The notes beneath the pieces were generated by a model. That model saw only the letters and a program-made list of their open reading frames with translations, had not been told where the DNA came from and searched no databases. 64,000 nucleotides of DNA from Bacteroidota bacterium (GTDB lineage: Bacteria > Bacteroidota > Rhodothermia > Rhodothermales > UBA10348): contig JAJCYQ010000050.1 of the NCBI GenBank assembly GCA_029262835.1, forward strand, positions 1 to 64,000. Direction: 5' to 3'. Shown here in pieces: positions 26,146 to 34,714 of this stretch. Position numbers and translations under genes: made by a program. Position 1 is the stretch's first letter; each line of letters starts with the position of its first letter.

Positions 26146-27597
26146 TCAACCGTCCAACAGCTCATTCATGAAGCGCTCGCCGAGGGCGGTGGCGATGTCT
26201 TTCGAGGCGGCTTCGGCGTAGACGCGCACGATGGGTTCGGTGTTGGATTTGCGCAGGTGCACCCAGCCTTCGTCGAGGTCGACTTTCACGCCATCGACGG
26301 TAGATACGCGGGCCCCGCTGTAGCGACGGGCCATCTGCTCGAGGAGCGCATCGGCATTGCGGTCGCCGATTTCAGTCTTCATTTTCACGATATGATACGC
26401 AGGCATGCGCGCGCGCAGTTCGGAAAGTCGCGCGCCCTCGGTAGCGAGGTGCTGAAGCGTGAAGGCGACCCCGACGAGCGCATCTCTCCCATAATGCAGC
26501 GCAGGCAGGATGACGCCGCCGTTGCCCTCGCCGCCAAGGACCGCGCCGCGGCGTTTCATTTCCTCGACCACGTTGATTTCACCGACCGCCGAGCGGTACA
26601 CCTCCTGCCCGTGGCGCGCGGCGACGTCCTCGATGGCGCGGGATGATGAGAGGTTGGTCACAAAGGGTCCGCTGTGATGGCGCCACCAGAAATCGGCAGC
26701 GAGCACCTGCGTCAGCTCTTCGCTCATGTAGCGTCCGCCGTCCTCGATGAGTGCCAGGCGGTCGGCGTCGGGGTCGACGACAATGCCGAGATCGGCGCCC
26801 TCGCGCTCAACGACCTGGCATGTAGTGACCAGGTTTTCGGGCAGTGGCTCGGCCGGGTGCGCAAATACGCCCGTCGGATCGCAGTTGACTTCGATGATGT
26901 TGTCGGGGGACACGCCGAGTCGCCGGAGCAGCGCCGGTATAGCAATGCCTCCCACCGAGTTGACGCCGTCCACTACGACGCGGAAACCGCGTGTGCGTAT
27001 GCCCTCGGAGTCGATTTCGGGGAGCGCCAGGATGGCATCGATATGCATGTCCAGATAGTCCCGCTGCGCGCGAGAGCCGAGCGCGTTCCACGCGGCCCAG
27101 GGAGCGGGCGGCGGCGTGGCATCACCGCCCCCAGCATCAGTTGCTGCCGCGGCCGCAGCTGCGTCAGAGCCCACTGCCGCACGCGCGATGACGTCTTCGG
27201 CTTCGGCAGGCGTCAGGAACTCGCCCGATGGCCCCAGCAGCTTGAGCGCGTTCCACTCGGCCGGGTTGTGACTCGCGCTCAGAATAATGCCGCCCGCGGC
27301 ACGCTCTCGGATGACCGCCATTTCGACGGTCGGTGTCGTGGCGAGGCCGGCATCGATAACGTCGAGCCCCGCGGCCTGCAAGGTGCTCATGGTGATTTCA
27401 GCCAGGATGGGGCCCGATACGCGCGCGTCGCGGCCCACGACGACCGCCGGTCGGAGTGCCCGAGTGCCCTGCGGGCTGCCCGCCTTTCCTCGGCACCACG
27501 CCGCGTAGGCGGCGACGAACCGGACCAGGACCTGCGGATCGAGCCCGTCGCCTACAATGCCGCGAATGCCTGAGATAGAAACAACGAGTGCCGCCAT
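26146..27597 (-). CDS. glmM: Phosphoglucosamine mutase (Bacteroidota-type GlmM)
   Basis: 483 residues from MAALVVSISGIRG. All four alpha-D-phosphohexomutase motifs are present. The phosphoserine loop is LSASHNPAEWNALK, the metal loop VVDPDADRLALIEDGG, the sugar-specificity loop GGEGNGGVILP and the phosphate-binding loop KSNTEPIVRVYAE. The enzyme interconverts glucosamine-6- and -1-phosphate for UDP-GlcNAc synthesis; a phosphomannomutase role cannot be excluded by motifs alone. It starts 7 bp after the SIMPL gene stop, so they are in one operon, and repeat B2 follows its stop. Confidence 0.87.
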   Translation of the reverse strand: MAALVVSISGIRGIVGDGLDPQVLVRFVAAYAAWCRGKAGSPQGTRALRPAVVVGRDARVSGPILAEITMSTLQAAGLDVIDAGLATTPTVEMAVIRERAAGGIILSASHNPAEWNALKLLGPSGEFLTPAEAEDVIARAAVGSDAAAAAAATDAGGGDATPPPAPWAAWNALGSRAQRDYLDMHIDAILALPEIDSEGIRTRGFRVVVDGVNSVGGIAIPALLRRLGVSPDNIIEVNCDPTGVFAHPAEPLPENLVTTCQVVEREGADLGIVVDPDADRLALIEDGGRYMSEELTQVLAADFWWRHHSGPFVTNLSSSRAIEDVAARHGQEVYRSAVGEINVVEEMKRRGAVLGGEGNGGVILPALHYGRDALVGVAFTLQHLATEGARLSELRARMPAYHIVKMKTEIGDRNADALLEQMARRYSGARVSTVDGVKVDLDEGWVHLRKSNTEPIVRVYAEAASKDIATALGERFMNELLDG

Positions 27598-27604
27598 ATT
27601 GGTA

Positions 27605-28393
27605 TTACCGCCTGAACGCGTTGAAATGGGCCTCGACCACGGCCCGAACGGTAATCGTGCCCTCGGCCCAGGCCTCCGGATTTCCGCCGCCGCTGTCTTT
27701 GGCCACCATGGCACTCTCCAGTCGCATCATGGGCTGCGGCGCGCTCACGCCGTCCTCCTTGACAGATACGACCTGCACTTCGCTGTATCCCAGCCCGCCG
27801 GCAATGGCGCGGGCTCGGCGGTGGGCGTCAACGACCGCCAGACGGAGCGCCTCAACCTCATGATCCTTCGGCGAAGACAGCATATACTGCACGCCATCAA
27901 TCCGATTGACCCCATTGTCTACGATAGATGCGACGAGTTCCGGCAATACAGCAAGGTCGCGCACGGTAATACGGACGGAGCGCACGGCTTCAAAGCCCGC
28001 CTCGACCCATCCGCGGCGATCGCTGTCCCATTCCCGGTGCGGCTGCAAGCGGACGCTCGCCACCTGCAGGTCGGCTTCGGGGATGCCCGCCGCGCGCATG
28101 GTGCGTAGAATGGTCGCGGTTTCTGTTTCGTTTTCTTCCGAGGCGGTGTTGGGCTCGGCGCTTCGGGTTACGATGGAGACGCGCACCTCGGCCTTGTCGG
28201 CGGGGATTTCTACCGTGCCTTCGCCCCGCGTCGATATGGACGGGATCTGGGCCGCCGCTGGCGCGGCGGCCCAGGTGGCGGCGCCAAAAAACAGTGCGAC
28301 GAAAAGAGCGAGCAGTGGCAGAACATGAACGCGCCGGGCCGCAGGGCTGCAGGCCTGGCGGAGAGCGGCGCATCCATCAGAAATGAAAGTCAT
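27605..28393 (-). CDS. SIMPL (DUF541) domain exported protein
   Basis: 262 residues from MTFISDGCAALRQ. The frame is open further upstream, but this start gives a signal peptide (VHVLPLLALFVALFFGAATWAAAPAAAQ). The SIMPL domain begins ISTRGEGTVEIPADKAEVRVSIVTRS. It continues with VASVRLQPHREWD, ASIVDNGVNRIDGVQYML and the C-terminal FNAFRR. It is predicted periplasmic, with Omp28/BP26-like homologues of uncertain function. It sits between asnS and glmM on the same strand. Confidence 0.87.
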   Translation of the reverse strand: MTFISDGCAALRQACSPAARRVHVLPLLALFVALFFGAATWAAAPAAAQIPSISTRGEGTVEIPADKAEVRVSIVTRSAEPNTASEENETETATILRTMRAAGIPEADLQVASVRLQPHREWDSDRRGWVEAGFEAVRSVRITVRDLAVLPELVASIVDNGVNRIDGVQYMLSSPKDHEVEALRLAVVDAHRRARAIAGGLGYSEVQVVSVKEDGVSAPQPMMRLESAMVAKDSGGGNPEAWAEGTITVRAVVEAHFNAFRR

Positions 28394-28440
28394 GACATCG
28401 TGGGTTTGATGAGGGACCTGCCGCCTGGGGGCGCTCCGGG

Positions 28441-29946
28441 TCACGGATACAACCTGTCGAGCGTACGCGGGAACGGGATGGTTTCGCGCAGGTGATGCAG
28501 GCCGCAGATCCAGGTTACGGTCCGTTCCAGGCCGAGGCCGTACCCGCTGTGCGGCACGGAGCCGTAGCGGCGCAGGTCGAAGTACCAAGTGAACACTTCC
28601 TCCGGGAGGCCATGTTCCTTGACCTGCCGCTGCAGGAAGGCCAGGTCCGTGGCGCGCTCGCCGCCGCCCACGATTTCGCCGTAGCCCTCGGGGGCGAGGA
28701 CGTCCATGCCGAGCGCGAGGCGATCATTGTCCGGGTCACGCTTCATGTAGAAGGCCTTGAACTCCTGTGGGAAGCGGTGCACGATAATGGGCCGGTCATA
28801 GTGCCACGTAATCAGCGTCTCGTCGCTGCCCCCGAAATCCGATCCCCATTCGAAGGCGTCGGCGCTGGCCTGCCACCTGGGAAGGTTGCGGAGCTGCTCC
28901 TCGATGTCCGTCAGGCGCGTCTGGATGTCGATTTCGCGCGCATCCATTTTGCGCTTTTCCCACTTCTTGGCCTGCCCGTAGCGGGCCTTGTTGTCTGTGC
29001 GCTCGGCGGCGAGAGCATCCTGCTCGTCCGTGAGCGCCGCCATTTTCTCCGTCACCATGCGGCGCGTATCGTCGGACTTCAGGAGATCGACCGCCTCGGT
29101 GTAGGTAAGGCGCGGAAAAGGGCCCGTGGCGCGCTCGAGCGGCGCCGTGTCGCGGCCAAGCACCTCCAGCTCCTCGCTGCAGTCGCGAAGGGCATCGGCA
29201 ACGATCCGGACCAGCATTTCTTCGGCCAGCTGCATGGTCATAGCCAGGTCGTAGAACGCCATCTCGGGCTCGATCATCCAGAATTCCGTGAGATGCCGCC
29301 GCGTCTTTGATTTTTCGGCCCGGAACGTAGGTCCGAACGTGTAAATACGGCCCATGGCCATGGCCATCGCTTCGCCGTGCAGCTGTCCGGACTGGGTGAG
29401 GTAGGCCTTCGTATCGAAATAATCCATCTCGAACAGCGTCGACGTTCCCTCGACGGCATTTCCCGTCAGGATGGGCGCATCCATCTGAATGAATCCCTGC
29501 TCCTGGAAAAACCCGTGGATGGACATGATGACGCGATTGCGCACGCGCATGATGGCCCACTGCCGGCGGCTGCGCAGCCAGAGGTGCCGATGGTTCATGA
29601 GGAAATCGATCCCATGCTCCTTCGGCGTAATGGGATACTCCTCGGCCTGGTGGATCAGTTCGGCGCGCGTCACCTGCAGCTCGAACCCTCCGACCTGGCG
29701 CTCGTCGGCCCGCACGAGGCCTGTCACGGCCAGGGCGCTCTCCTGCGTGGCGCTGTCGGCCGCCGTCCACGATGCGTCGTCCACCTCGCCCTCGTTCACA
29801 ACGCACTGGCACAGCCCCGTGCCGTCGCGCAGTATCAGGAAGTAGAGCCCCTTCGAGCCACGTTTGTTGTGCAGCCACCCCTTGAGCGTGACGGTTTTGC
29901 CCTCGCTCGCGGCAAGCTCACTGATATACGTATGATCCAGCGTCAT
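28441..29946 (-). CDS. asnS: Asparaginyl-tRNA synthetase
   Basis: 501 residues. The OB-fold anticodon-binding domain is at residues 10-110. Class II motifs follow: motif 1 around HGFFQEQGFIQMDAPILTG, motif 2 FRAEKSKTRRHLTEFWMIEPE, and motif 3 GYGLGLERTVTWICG. A charged helical insertion of about 65 residues (roughly 297-360, KMAALTDEQDALAAERTDNK onwards) is present, as in many Bacteroidota AsnRS. The enzyme charges tRNA-Asn. An array of eleven 7-bp repeats begins 41 bp upstream of the start codon. Confidence 0.95.
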   Translation of the reverse strand: MTLDHTYISELAASEGKTVTLKGWLHNKRGSKGLYFLILRDGTGLCQCVVNEGEVDDASWTAADSATQESALAVTGLVRADERQVGGFELQVTRAELIHQAEEYPITPKEHGIDFLMNHRHLWLRSRRQWAIMRVRNRVIMSIHGFFQEQGFIQMDAPILTGNAVEGTSTLFEMDYFDTKAYLTQSGQLHGEAMAMAMGRIYTFGPTFRAEKSKTRRHLTEFWMIEPEMAFYDLAMTMQLAEEMLVRIVADALRDCSEELEVLGRDTAPLERATGPFPRLTYTEAVDLLKSDDTRRMVTEKMAALTDEQDALAAERTDNKARYGQAKKWEKRKMDAREIDIQTRLTDIEEQLRNLPRWQASADAFEWGSDFGGSDETLITWHYDRPIIVHRFPQEFKAFYMKRDPDNDRLALGMDVLAPEGYGEIVGGGERATDLAFLQRQVKEHGLPEEVFTWYFDLRRYGSVPHSGYGLGLERTVTWICGLHHLRETIPFPRTLDRLYP

Positions 29947-29987
29947 GTCCTCTTGGCTTTGATGTAGGCGGCCCGCATCCGGACCAC

Positions 29988-30064
29988 GATCAGCGATCAG
30001 CGATCAGCGATCAGCGATCAGCGATCAGCGATCAGCGATCAGCGATCAGCGATCAGCGATCAGC
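29988..30064. repeat. Heptanucleotide tandem array, 11 copies of GATCAGC
   Basis: Eleven perfect head-to-tail copies of GATCAGC, 41-118 bp upstream of the asnS start codon. Every unit carries a GATC site. The unit is not a multiple of 3 and the array is not in a gene; it occupies the likely promoter/leader of asnS and the 3' flank of the AbiEii-like gene (stop at 30093). Confidence 0.95.
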
Positions 30065-30092
30065 GACGCAAAATACAATACGCTGCGACACA

Positions 30093-30932
30093 TCAGGCGA
30101 CCCGCCTGCAAAATTCAAGCACGATCCCGGAAATGTCGGCTCTGAGATCGTCATTATTCGAATCCACTCCGGACAGAAACCTGTCAATGGACGCTGGACC
30201 AATGCTGTCTATAGAAGCAAAGTCCTCTCTCAGCAGGCCCAACGCATCGGACACTACAGAGTGGTCAGACAGCCGGGAAACCCTCTCCACAATATCTTCA
30301 AGTCCATTCTTCCAATTTTTCAGATTGTAATGCAGATCGTATGCATCCTTCGGCTCCGCTCTGTTACGAAATGCCAGTGCCTTCAGTATAAGAAATGCAC
30401 CCGGACCGCAAACCCATATGGGTCGAGATACGCGTTCACCAGATGGCAGAGGACCATCAAGATCGATTGAAATACAGTCCTGAAATGCCAGCTCAAGACC
30501 GGGCGTGACTACTGCTGCGAAGTCACCTTCCAGATCCTGCAACCCGCCGGGAGCCGTCCCGGAGTCTGAGTATGGTATCAGAAAATCTACCGTGAGGCCA
30601 CTGTCATGTACCCAACGCTGACGGGTCGGATTTCCCTGTGCAGATACGTCATTCGCAAATCCAGCATTCCTCAACCTGCGTGATATTTCCTGGTAGCGAC
30701 TCTTTTGCAGAATGCTGATCCGAAGCCCCACGTCCAGGTCCATGGTACCGACGTGAACGTTATCGGTATCTACACCGGCAGAGTCGATCAATAGAGATGG
30801 GACGAGCCCACCTACGATCCGCACCTCTGACATCAGATCGTGAAGACGGGTTGCCACGTAGAGACAAAGCCTGCGGAGTGCAGCCGTCGTCTCCGAGTCA
30901 TAACCACTTATATATTGGGGTTTGCCCGGCAT
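30093..30932 (-). CDS. AbiEii-like nucleotidyltransferase (type IV-like toxin)
   Basis: 279 residues from MPGKPQYISG (ATG 30932), 1 nt after the stop of the antitoxin-like gene, so translation is coupled. The nucleotidyltransferase core is visible: VRIVGGLVPSLLID (GG motif), HVGTMDLDVGLRIS (DxD metal ligands) and LTVDFLIPYSD (third acidic residue). An AbiEii-type C-terminal helical part follows (AFLILKALAFRNRAEPKDAYDLHY). AbiEii-family toxins transfer nucleotides to tRNA or other RNA. The gene pair is less GC-rich than its neighbours, which suggests acquisition. Motif-level identification; exact family not verified. Confidence 0.8.
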   Translation of the reverse strand: MPGKPQYISGYDSETTAALRRLCLYVATRLHDLMSEVRIVGGLVPSLLIDSAGVDTDNVHVGTMDLDVGLRISILQKSRYQEISRRLRNAGFANDVSAQGNPTRQRWVHDSGLTVDFLIPYSDSGTAPGGLQDLEGDFAAVVTPGLELAFQDCISIDLDGPLPSGERVSRPIWVCGPGAFLILKALAFRNRAEPKDAYDLHYNLKNWKNGLEDIVERVSRLSDHSVVSDALGLLREDFASIDSIGPASIDRFLSGVDSNNDDLRADISGIVLEFCRRVA

Positions 30933-30933
30933 C

Positions 30934-31950
30934 CTACCACTTCTCGGACAGGTAGGAACGCATAACTGCACTGGCCTCAGCTGCCCGCTCAGGATGTCCC
31001 TTCAAGTCAATATAGGTCTGCAACGGACTCGCGAAATAAATACCCTCGTGTCGTTCACGGCTCCAGAAAACGCTTGTATCGCTCGGCGCGACGACCCACA
31101 CATTGGCACCCCGTGTTTCGGCCGTAAAACCCAACGTGCCCGCATTGAGAATTGCGACTGGATCGTCTACGTATACCACGGCCAGTCGAAAGGATGCAAA
31201 GGGAGCATAGTGCCAGGCAGACGATAAACCAGAAAAAGCGTAGCTCACGTCCCATTCATTGAGCTTCTGCGCAACAGTCCGTACCAAATCGGGCCCGCTA
31301 CCACTGGAATAAACGTGTCCACGCGTAATATTGTGGTCGGTCAGATTGTAGTGTTCGCGCCATTCGTCGGCGAGTAACGCCGCATCAAGAACCCGGACTG
31401 CTCCGCTCTCCAATCTCTCTACGAAACCATGATGTTCGAGTTGATCAACAACTTGACTGACCAGCGCCTTTGATACATCTGCTTTCTGGACCAGTTCTTT
31501 CTGCATATACTCGCGGACAGGAGGCTCCAGCAAAATTCGCACAATCCTGGAGCTTTTGAGCGCGAACGGATTACGAGGACGACCAGGTCTTTTGTAGAGG
31601 TTCGGTTTACCTTCTATCCGGACGTACAGATCGCCATCCCGTATCTCCGTATTTCCAGAGAGATCCAACCAGGAAATGCCAGAGTCTTTGCATCGAATCC
31701 GCGATGCGTCGCTCATGAATGGCACGACGAGTAATGGTACCGACGGACGCTCAAATGAGTCCCGAGCCCGCAGTAAGGTGCCAATACCCTTGCTCACAGC
31801 AACTGTTGATGCGGACGGTACCCACTCGAGCAGAAACGTCCGTCGTAATACGTTGATAACAGCTGCCATTTGTCGGCTGTCAGCACGCACCTCAGCGGCT
31901 TCTCCAAATATGTCATTCAGAAGAGTCTTTACTCTCTCGAGCGCCGACAT
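30934..31950 (-). CDS. AbiEi-like antitoxin / transcriptional regulator
   Basis: 338 residues from the ATG at 31950; a GTG at 31974 is possible. The middle has a winged helix-turn-helix: VREYMQKELVQKADVSKALVSQVVDQLEHHGFVERL. The C-terminal half matches the AbiEi-like module (VSYAFSGLSSAWHYAPFASFRLAVVYVDD, ETRGANVWVVAPSD, VFWSRERHEGIYFASPLQTYIDL). AbiEi antitoxins bind inverted repeats in their own promoter; a nested dyad is present at 31984-32036. It should autoregulate the pair and neutralise the downstream nucleotidyltransferase. Confidence 0.8.
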   Translation of the reverse strand: MSALERVKTLLNDIFGEAAEVRADSRQMAAVINVLRRTFLLEWVPSASTVAVSKGIGTLLRARDSFERPSVPLLVVPFMSDASRIRCKDSGISWLDLSGNTEIRDGDLYVRIEGKPNLYKRPGRPRNPFALKSSRIVRILLEPPVREYMQKELVQKADVSKALVSQVVDQLEHHGFVERLESGAVRVLDAALLADEWREHYNLTDHNITRGHVYSSGSGPDLVRTVAQKLNEWDVSYAFSGLSSAWHYAPFASFRLAVVYVDDPVAILNAGTLGFTAETRGANVWVVAPSDTSVFWSRERHEGIYFASPLQTYIDLKGHPERAAEASAVMRSYLSEKW

Positions 31951-31983
31951 CTCTGTCAGATTGTTGGGATACACAGGACTTCG

Positions 31984-32036
31984 TTCGCTATATAGGACTG
32001 TTTACCACTCTGGTAAACGAACTAATTAAGCGAACT
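31984..32036. promoter_or_regulatory. Nested palindromic operator/promoter of the AbiE-like pair
   Basis: Two inverted repeats share the same centre (32010). The inner is GTTTACCA-CTC-TGGTAAAC (32001-32019) and the outer is GTTCGCT (31984-31990) with AGCGAAC (32030-32036). A minus-strand TATATAG box (31990-31996) lies between the dyad and the start codon, so a bound repressor would cover the promoter. Confidence 0.75.
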
Positions 32037-32057
32037 CAGGTTCCATTGAGTTGGAGC

Positions 32058-33491
32058 CTATTTGCGAATGACCTGCTGCCAGTTCTGCTCCTGGATTTCG
32101 CCTGTCACGCTCGAATGCAGGAGCTCAAAGCGGCCAAACCCGTCCAGATCGGCGAACACGAACATGGACTGGCCCTCGCCTGGAATATTGTTGTACTCCC
32201 AGATCTCATATGGCGACATTCCGCGGTCGAACAGGTGGGGCTCCACGGCCGTCGGCGTCCCGTACTTCAGCAACACCTGCCCACGATCGGTTTCCCAGCC
32301 CTCGGTAAAGCTCGTTGTGTAGCGGTCGTTTGCGTACTGCACGAGCGCGTAGTAATTCTCCTGGAACTCGTTGACCGGCGTCGACGGATTCGGGTCGCGC
32401 GCCTGCCAGAAATCCATCATGAACCGCCGGCGCTCGTCCAGATCCTGGATGGATCGAAGGCGGCGCCACTCGGAATCGGCGGCAATGGCACGGATATGCT
32501 CCTGCATGCGGTCCACCTCTTCCTCGTCCATGTGCGCATACTGGCTCGATTCGAAGTCGGTCTCGACCGCCACCGGCTGCTCGACCTGCACTTCCGGGTT
32601 GTAAACAAAAAACTTGCGCGACTGCTCGGTGATGGCCTCGTTGTTTTCGTTGAGCAGCGCAATCCGCAGAAAGTACGACCCGCTCGGCAGGCTCTTGATG
32701 TTGAACGAGCCCACCAGCACATCCGGACTGCGCAGTTCGCGCTCAACGCGCCGCTGGAAGTCGGCCATGGGCTGCGGGATGTTGGCCTCCGCGATGTAGG
32801 TGAAGACCGTGTATTTCCCGGTAGATGCGTCGACCTCATCCAGGCCATACGCTTCTGCGTAGTAGAAAAGGAAATTCAGGCCGCTGCCAAAAAGCTGGTT
32901 GGCATTCGGGCGGATGAGGAGCCCGTTCTTGAAAAATGTGTCGTCCGTGTTCTGACTGGGCGTAATCTGACTGGCCAGCGTAACGTCCGATACCGAGACC
33001 GAACCCGCCTCCATGAAATTCGGCACGAGCACGTCCCGCCGCACCGACATTTCCTGCTCCATTCCGGGCGCACCTGCAGGAATGGTGGCCTGAAGCTCGT
33101 ACTCGCCGGGCGCTACGCTCGCGCGCACCTGGTGCACGAAGTGCTGCCCTTCCACGAGCGATGTCGTGTCGGGGACCATGAATGCCAGCGGCACCTGTTC
33201 CGACCATACGGGATCGGTGGGCGTGCCATCCAGCGTCGCCTGCGTGGAGCGGACCAGAGCCAGTGCGATGGGCAACTCCGCCAGGAATCCGCCGTCTGCC
33301 GCCGTGTAGGTCAGCGTTGCGGCTTCAAACGCCAGGTAAATCTCAAGCAGCGCTTCCTGCTCATCGTACGCGAACGATGCATGATCTACATCAAGCTGGA
33401 TGGGCATGGTCTGCGCGCTGGCGCTGCTGCCGACAAGAAGCAGGGCCGCGAGGGCTGCGCTACAAATGTGGAGGATATTCTGGGCTCGCAT
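32058..33491 (-). CDS. GWxTD domain-containing exported protein
   Basis: 477 residues. A signal peptide (ILHICSAALAALLLVGSSASAQ) precedes a large beta-rich region. The C-terminal GWxTD domain starts near MQEHIRAIAADSEWRRLRSI and has MDFWQARDPNPSTPVNEFQENYYALVQYANDRY. The name-giving GWETDRGQVLLKYGTP is followed by YEIWEYNNIP and FVFADLDGFGRFELLHS. GWxTD proteins are a marker of Bacteroidota, Chlorobi and Rhodothermota envelopes; their function is undefined. The gene is convergent with nothing close; the AbiE-like operon starts just downstream on the same strand. Confidence 0.93.
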   Translation of the reverse strand: MRAQNILHICSAALAALLLVGSSASAQTMPIQLDVDHASFAYDEQEALLEIYLAFEAATLTYTAADGGFLAELPIALALVRSTQATLDGTPTDPVWSEQVPLAFMVPDTTSLVEGQHFVHQVRASVAPGEYELQATIPAGAPGMEQEMSVRRDVLVPNFMEAGSVSVSDVTLASQITPSQNTDDTFFKNGLLIRPNANQLFGSGLNFLFYYAEAYGLDEVDASTGKYTVFTYIAEANIPQPMADFQRRVERELRSPDVLVGSFNIKSLPSGSYFLRIALLNENNEAITEQSRKFFVYNPEVQVEQPVAVETDFESSQYAHMDEEEVDRMQEHIRAIAADSEWRRLRSIQDLDERRRFMMDFWQARDPNPSTPVNEFQENYYALVQYANDRYTTSFTEGWETDRGQVLLKYGTPTAVEPHLFDRGMSPYEIWEYNNIPGEGQSMFVFADLDGFGRFELLHSSVTGEIQEQNWQQVIRK

Positions 33492-33650
33492 GGATCCGTA
33501 CTCGTCAGTGGGTTAACCGGCAATAAACGAAATATATCGCGTGCGCCGCATCAAAAGCGCACCGACCAGTTACTATATACAAATGAATGGTCGTTTCGCT
33601 CCGCTGTCAGGCGAGACATTGTCGACACATTGTGCGTTCGCGGCCGACTA

Positions 33651-34601
33651 TCAGACGAGGAAGAGAGTAGCCGGGACAACGGGCCACATGGCGAGCAGGT
33701 CGAGCTCGAAAACACGCCGTCCGTCCAGCCTGGCCCGCGGCCGGACGAGCAGGATCTGTGCGCCCAGCCCCGTCAGATCGAGCGCCAGCCAGAGGGCGAG
33801 GATGCCGGGCAGGGTGCTGCGTACGACGTCGAAAGGAGCGCTCGCCGCAATGGGGCCGACCATTGCAAGCGAAGCCGCCGCCGCCCCTCCCACCAGCACA
33901 GCCGCGCCGCCCGTGGCGACAAGCACACTGTACAGCTTTCTCCGAGACCACGAAGCCGTGAGCCCGGGATTACCCGCATGGATATCCCCCGCGCGGTCCA
34001 CGTACTCGGCCGCGAGCACGTTTGGCAGCAGCCAGAGCGTGCGGTAAGCGGCCAGGAGCAGAACGGGCGCCAAGGGGAAGTCGGGCGCCCAGAACTCGAC
34101 GGGCGCCTCGTACTCGACGGGCATGTTCGCGCCGTGGATGGACAACGCCGGGAGGATGACGACACCCATTCCCCAGACGGCCGCAATGACGGGGCTCCGC
34201 GCGCGGCCCAGCACCCGCTTGAGACTCCAGCGAACTGGCAGCGCATACCACAGGCCGAGCGCTCCCGCGACGCCGCCCGCCACAAGTACCGGCGCGGAGA
34301 GTGCGCCCGTCCGTTCAGGAAAACGCGCCAGCTCGAGACCGAGGACGGAAGCGAGAGCGGAAACGAGAACCAGAACGAGAACGAGAATGGCGGCGAATAC
34401 GAAAATGAGAACGGAAACTCCGCGTTCCCCTAAAAAACCAACGCGGGCCATGAAAGGCTCCCCGTCCGAGAGTTGGCCCGGTCGGCCCTGACCGCTGACC
34501 ACAACCCGGTCCCGGTTGACCTCGTCCTCTGGCCGGTGTCCAAAACCACGATCTACCATATATACCAGAAATGCTCCAGCGGCACCAGCCACAAGGAGCA
34601 T
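33651..34601 (-). CDS. UbiA-like polytopic membrane protein (N-terminus uncertain)
   Basis: 316 residues from the first ATG, with about seven or eight hydrophobic segments. The spacing and the GLWYALPVRWSLKRVLGRARSPVIAAVWGMG segment resemble the UbiA prenyltransferase-like proteins of Bacteroidota. The UbiA Asp-rich NDxxxD motif is not evident; a VDRGFGHRPEDEVNRDR loop takes its place. In-frame codons upstream to about 34705 encode a further membrane helix (SLLAGLVAAALLLSSTWILG) that fits the family, yet no ATG/GTG/TTG start exists there. The true start may be a rare codon, or the 5' end may be damaged. Catalysis is therefore doubtful. Confidence 0.55.
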   Translation of the reverse strand: MLLVAGAAGAFLVYMVDRGFGHRPEDEVNRDRVVVSGQGRPGQLSDGEPFMARVGFLGERGVSVLIFVFAAILVLVLVLVSALASVLGLELARFPERTGALSAPVLVAGGVAGALGLWYALPVRWSLKRVLGRARSPVIAAVWGMGVVILPALSIHGANMPVEYEAPVEFWAPDFPLAPVLLLAAYRTLWLLPNVLAAEYVDRAGDIHAGNPGLTASWSRRKLYSVLVATGGAAVLVGGAAAASLAMVGPIAASAPFDVVRSTLPGILALWLALDLTGLGAQILLVRPRARLDGRRVFELDLLAMWPVVPATLFLV

Positions 34602-34714
34602 TTCGTTCAGGGGAGCGCCGAGAATCCACGTGCTGGATAGAAGTAGCGCCGCGGCGACAAGGCCCGCGAGCAGACTTCGCCCTATGGATTCGACGGCGGG
34701 CAGTTCACGCGCCG

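Noticed and set aside
29988-30064. CRISPR array
   Set aside because: Seven-base units without spacers; a simple tandem repeat.
32046-34433. 795-codon plus-strand frame opposite the GWxTD and UbiA-like genes
   Set aside because: It spans two unrelated minus-strand genes and has no recognisable domain.
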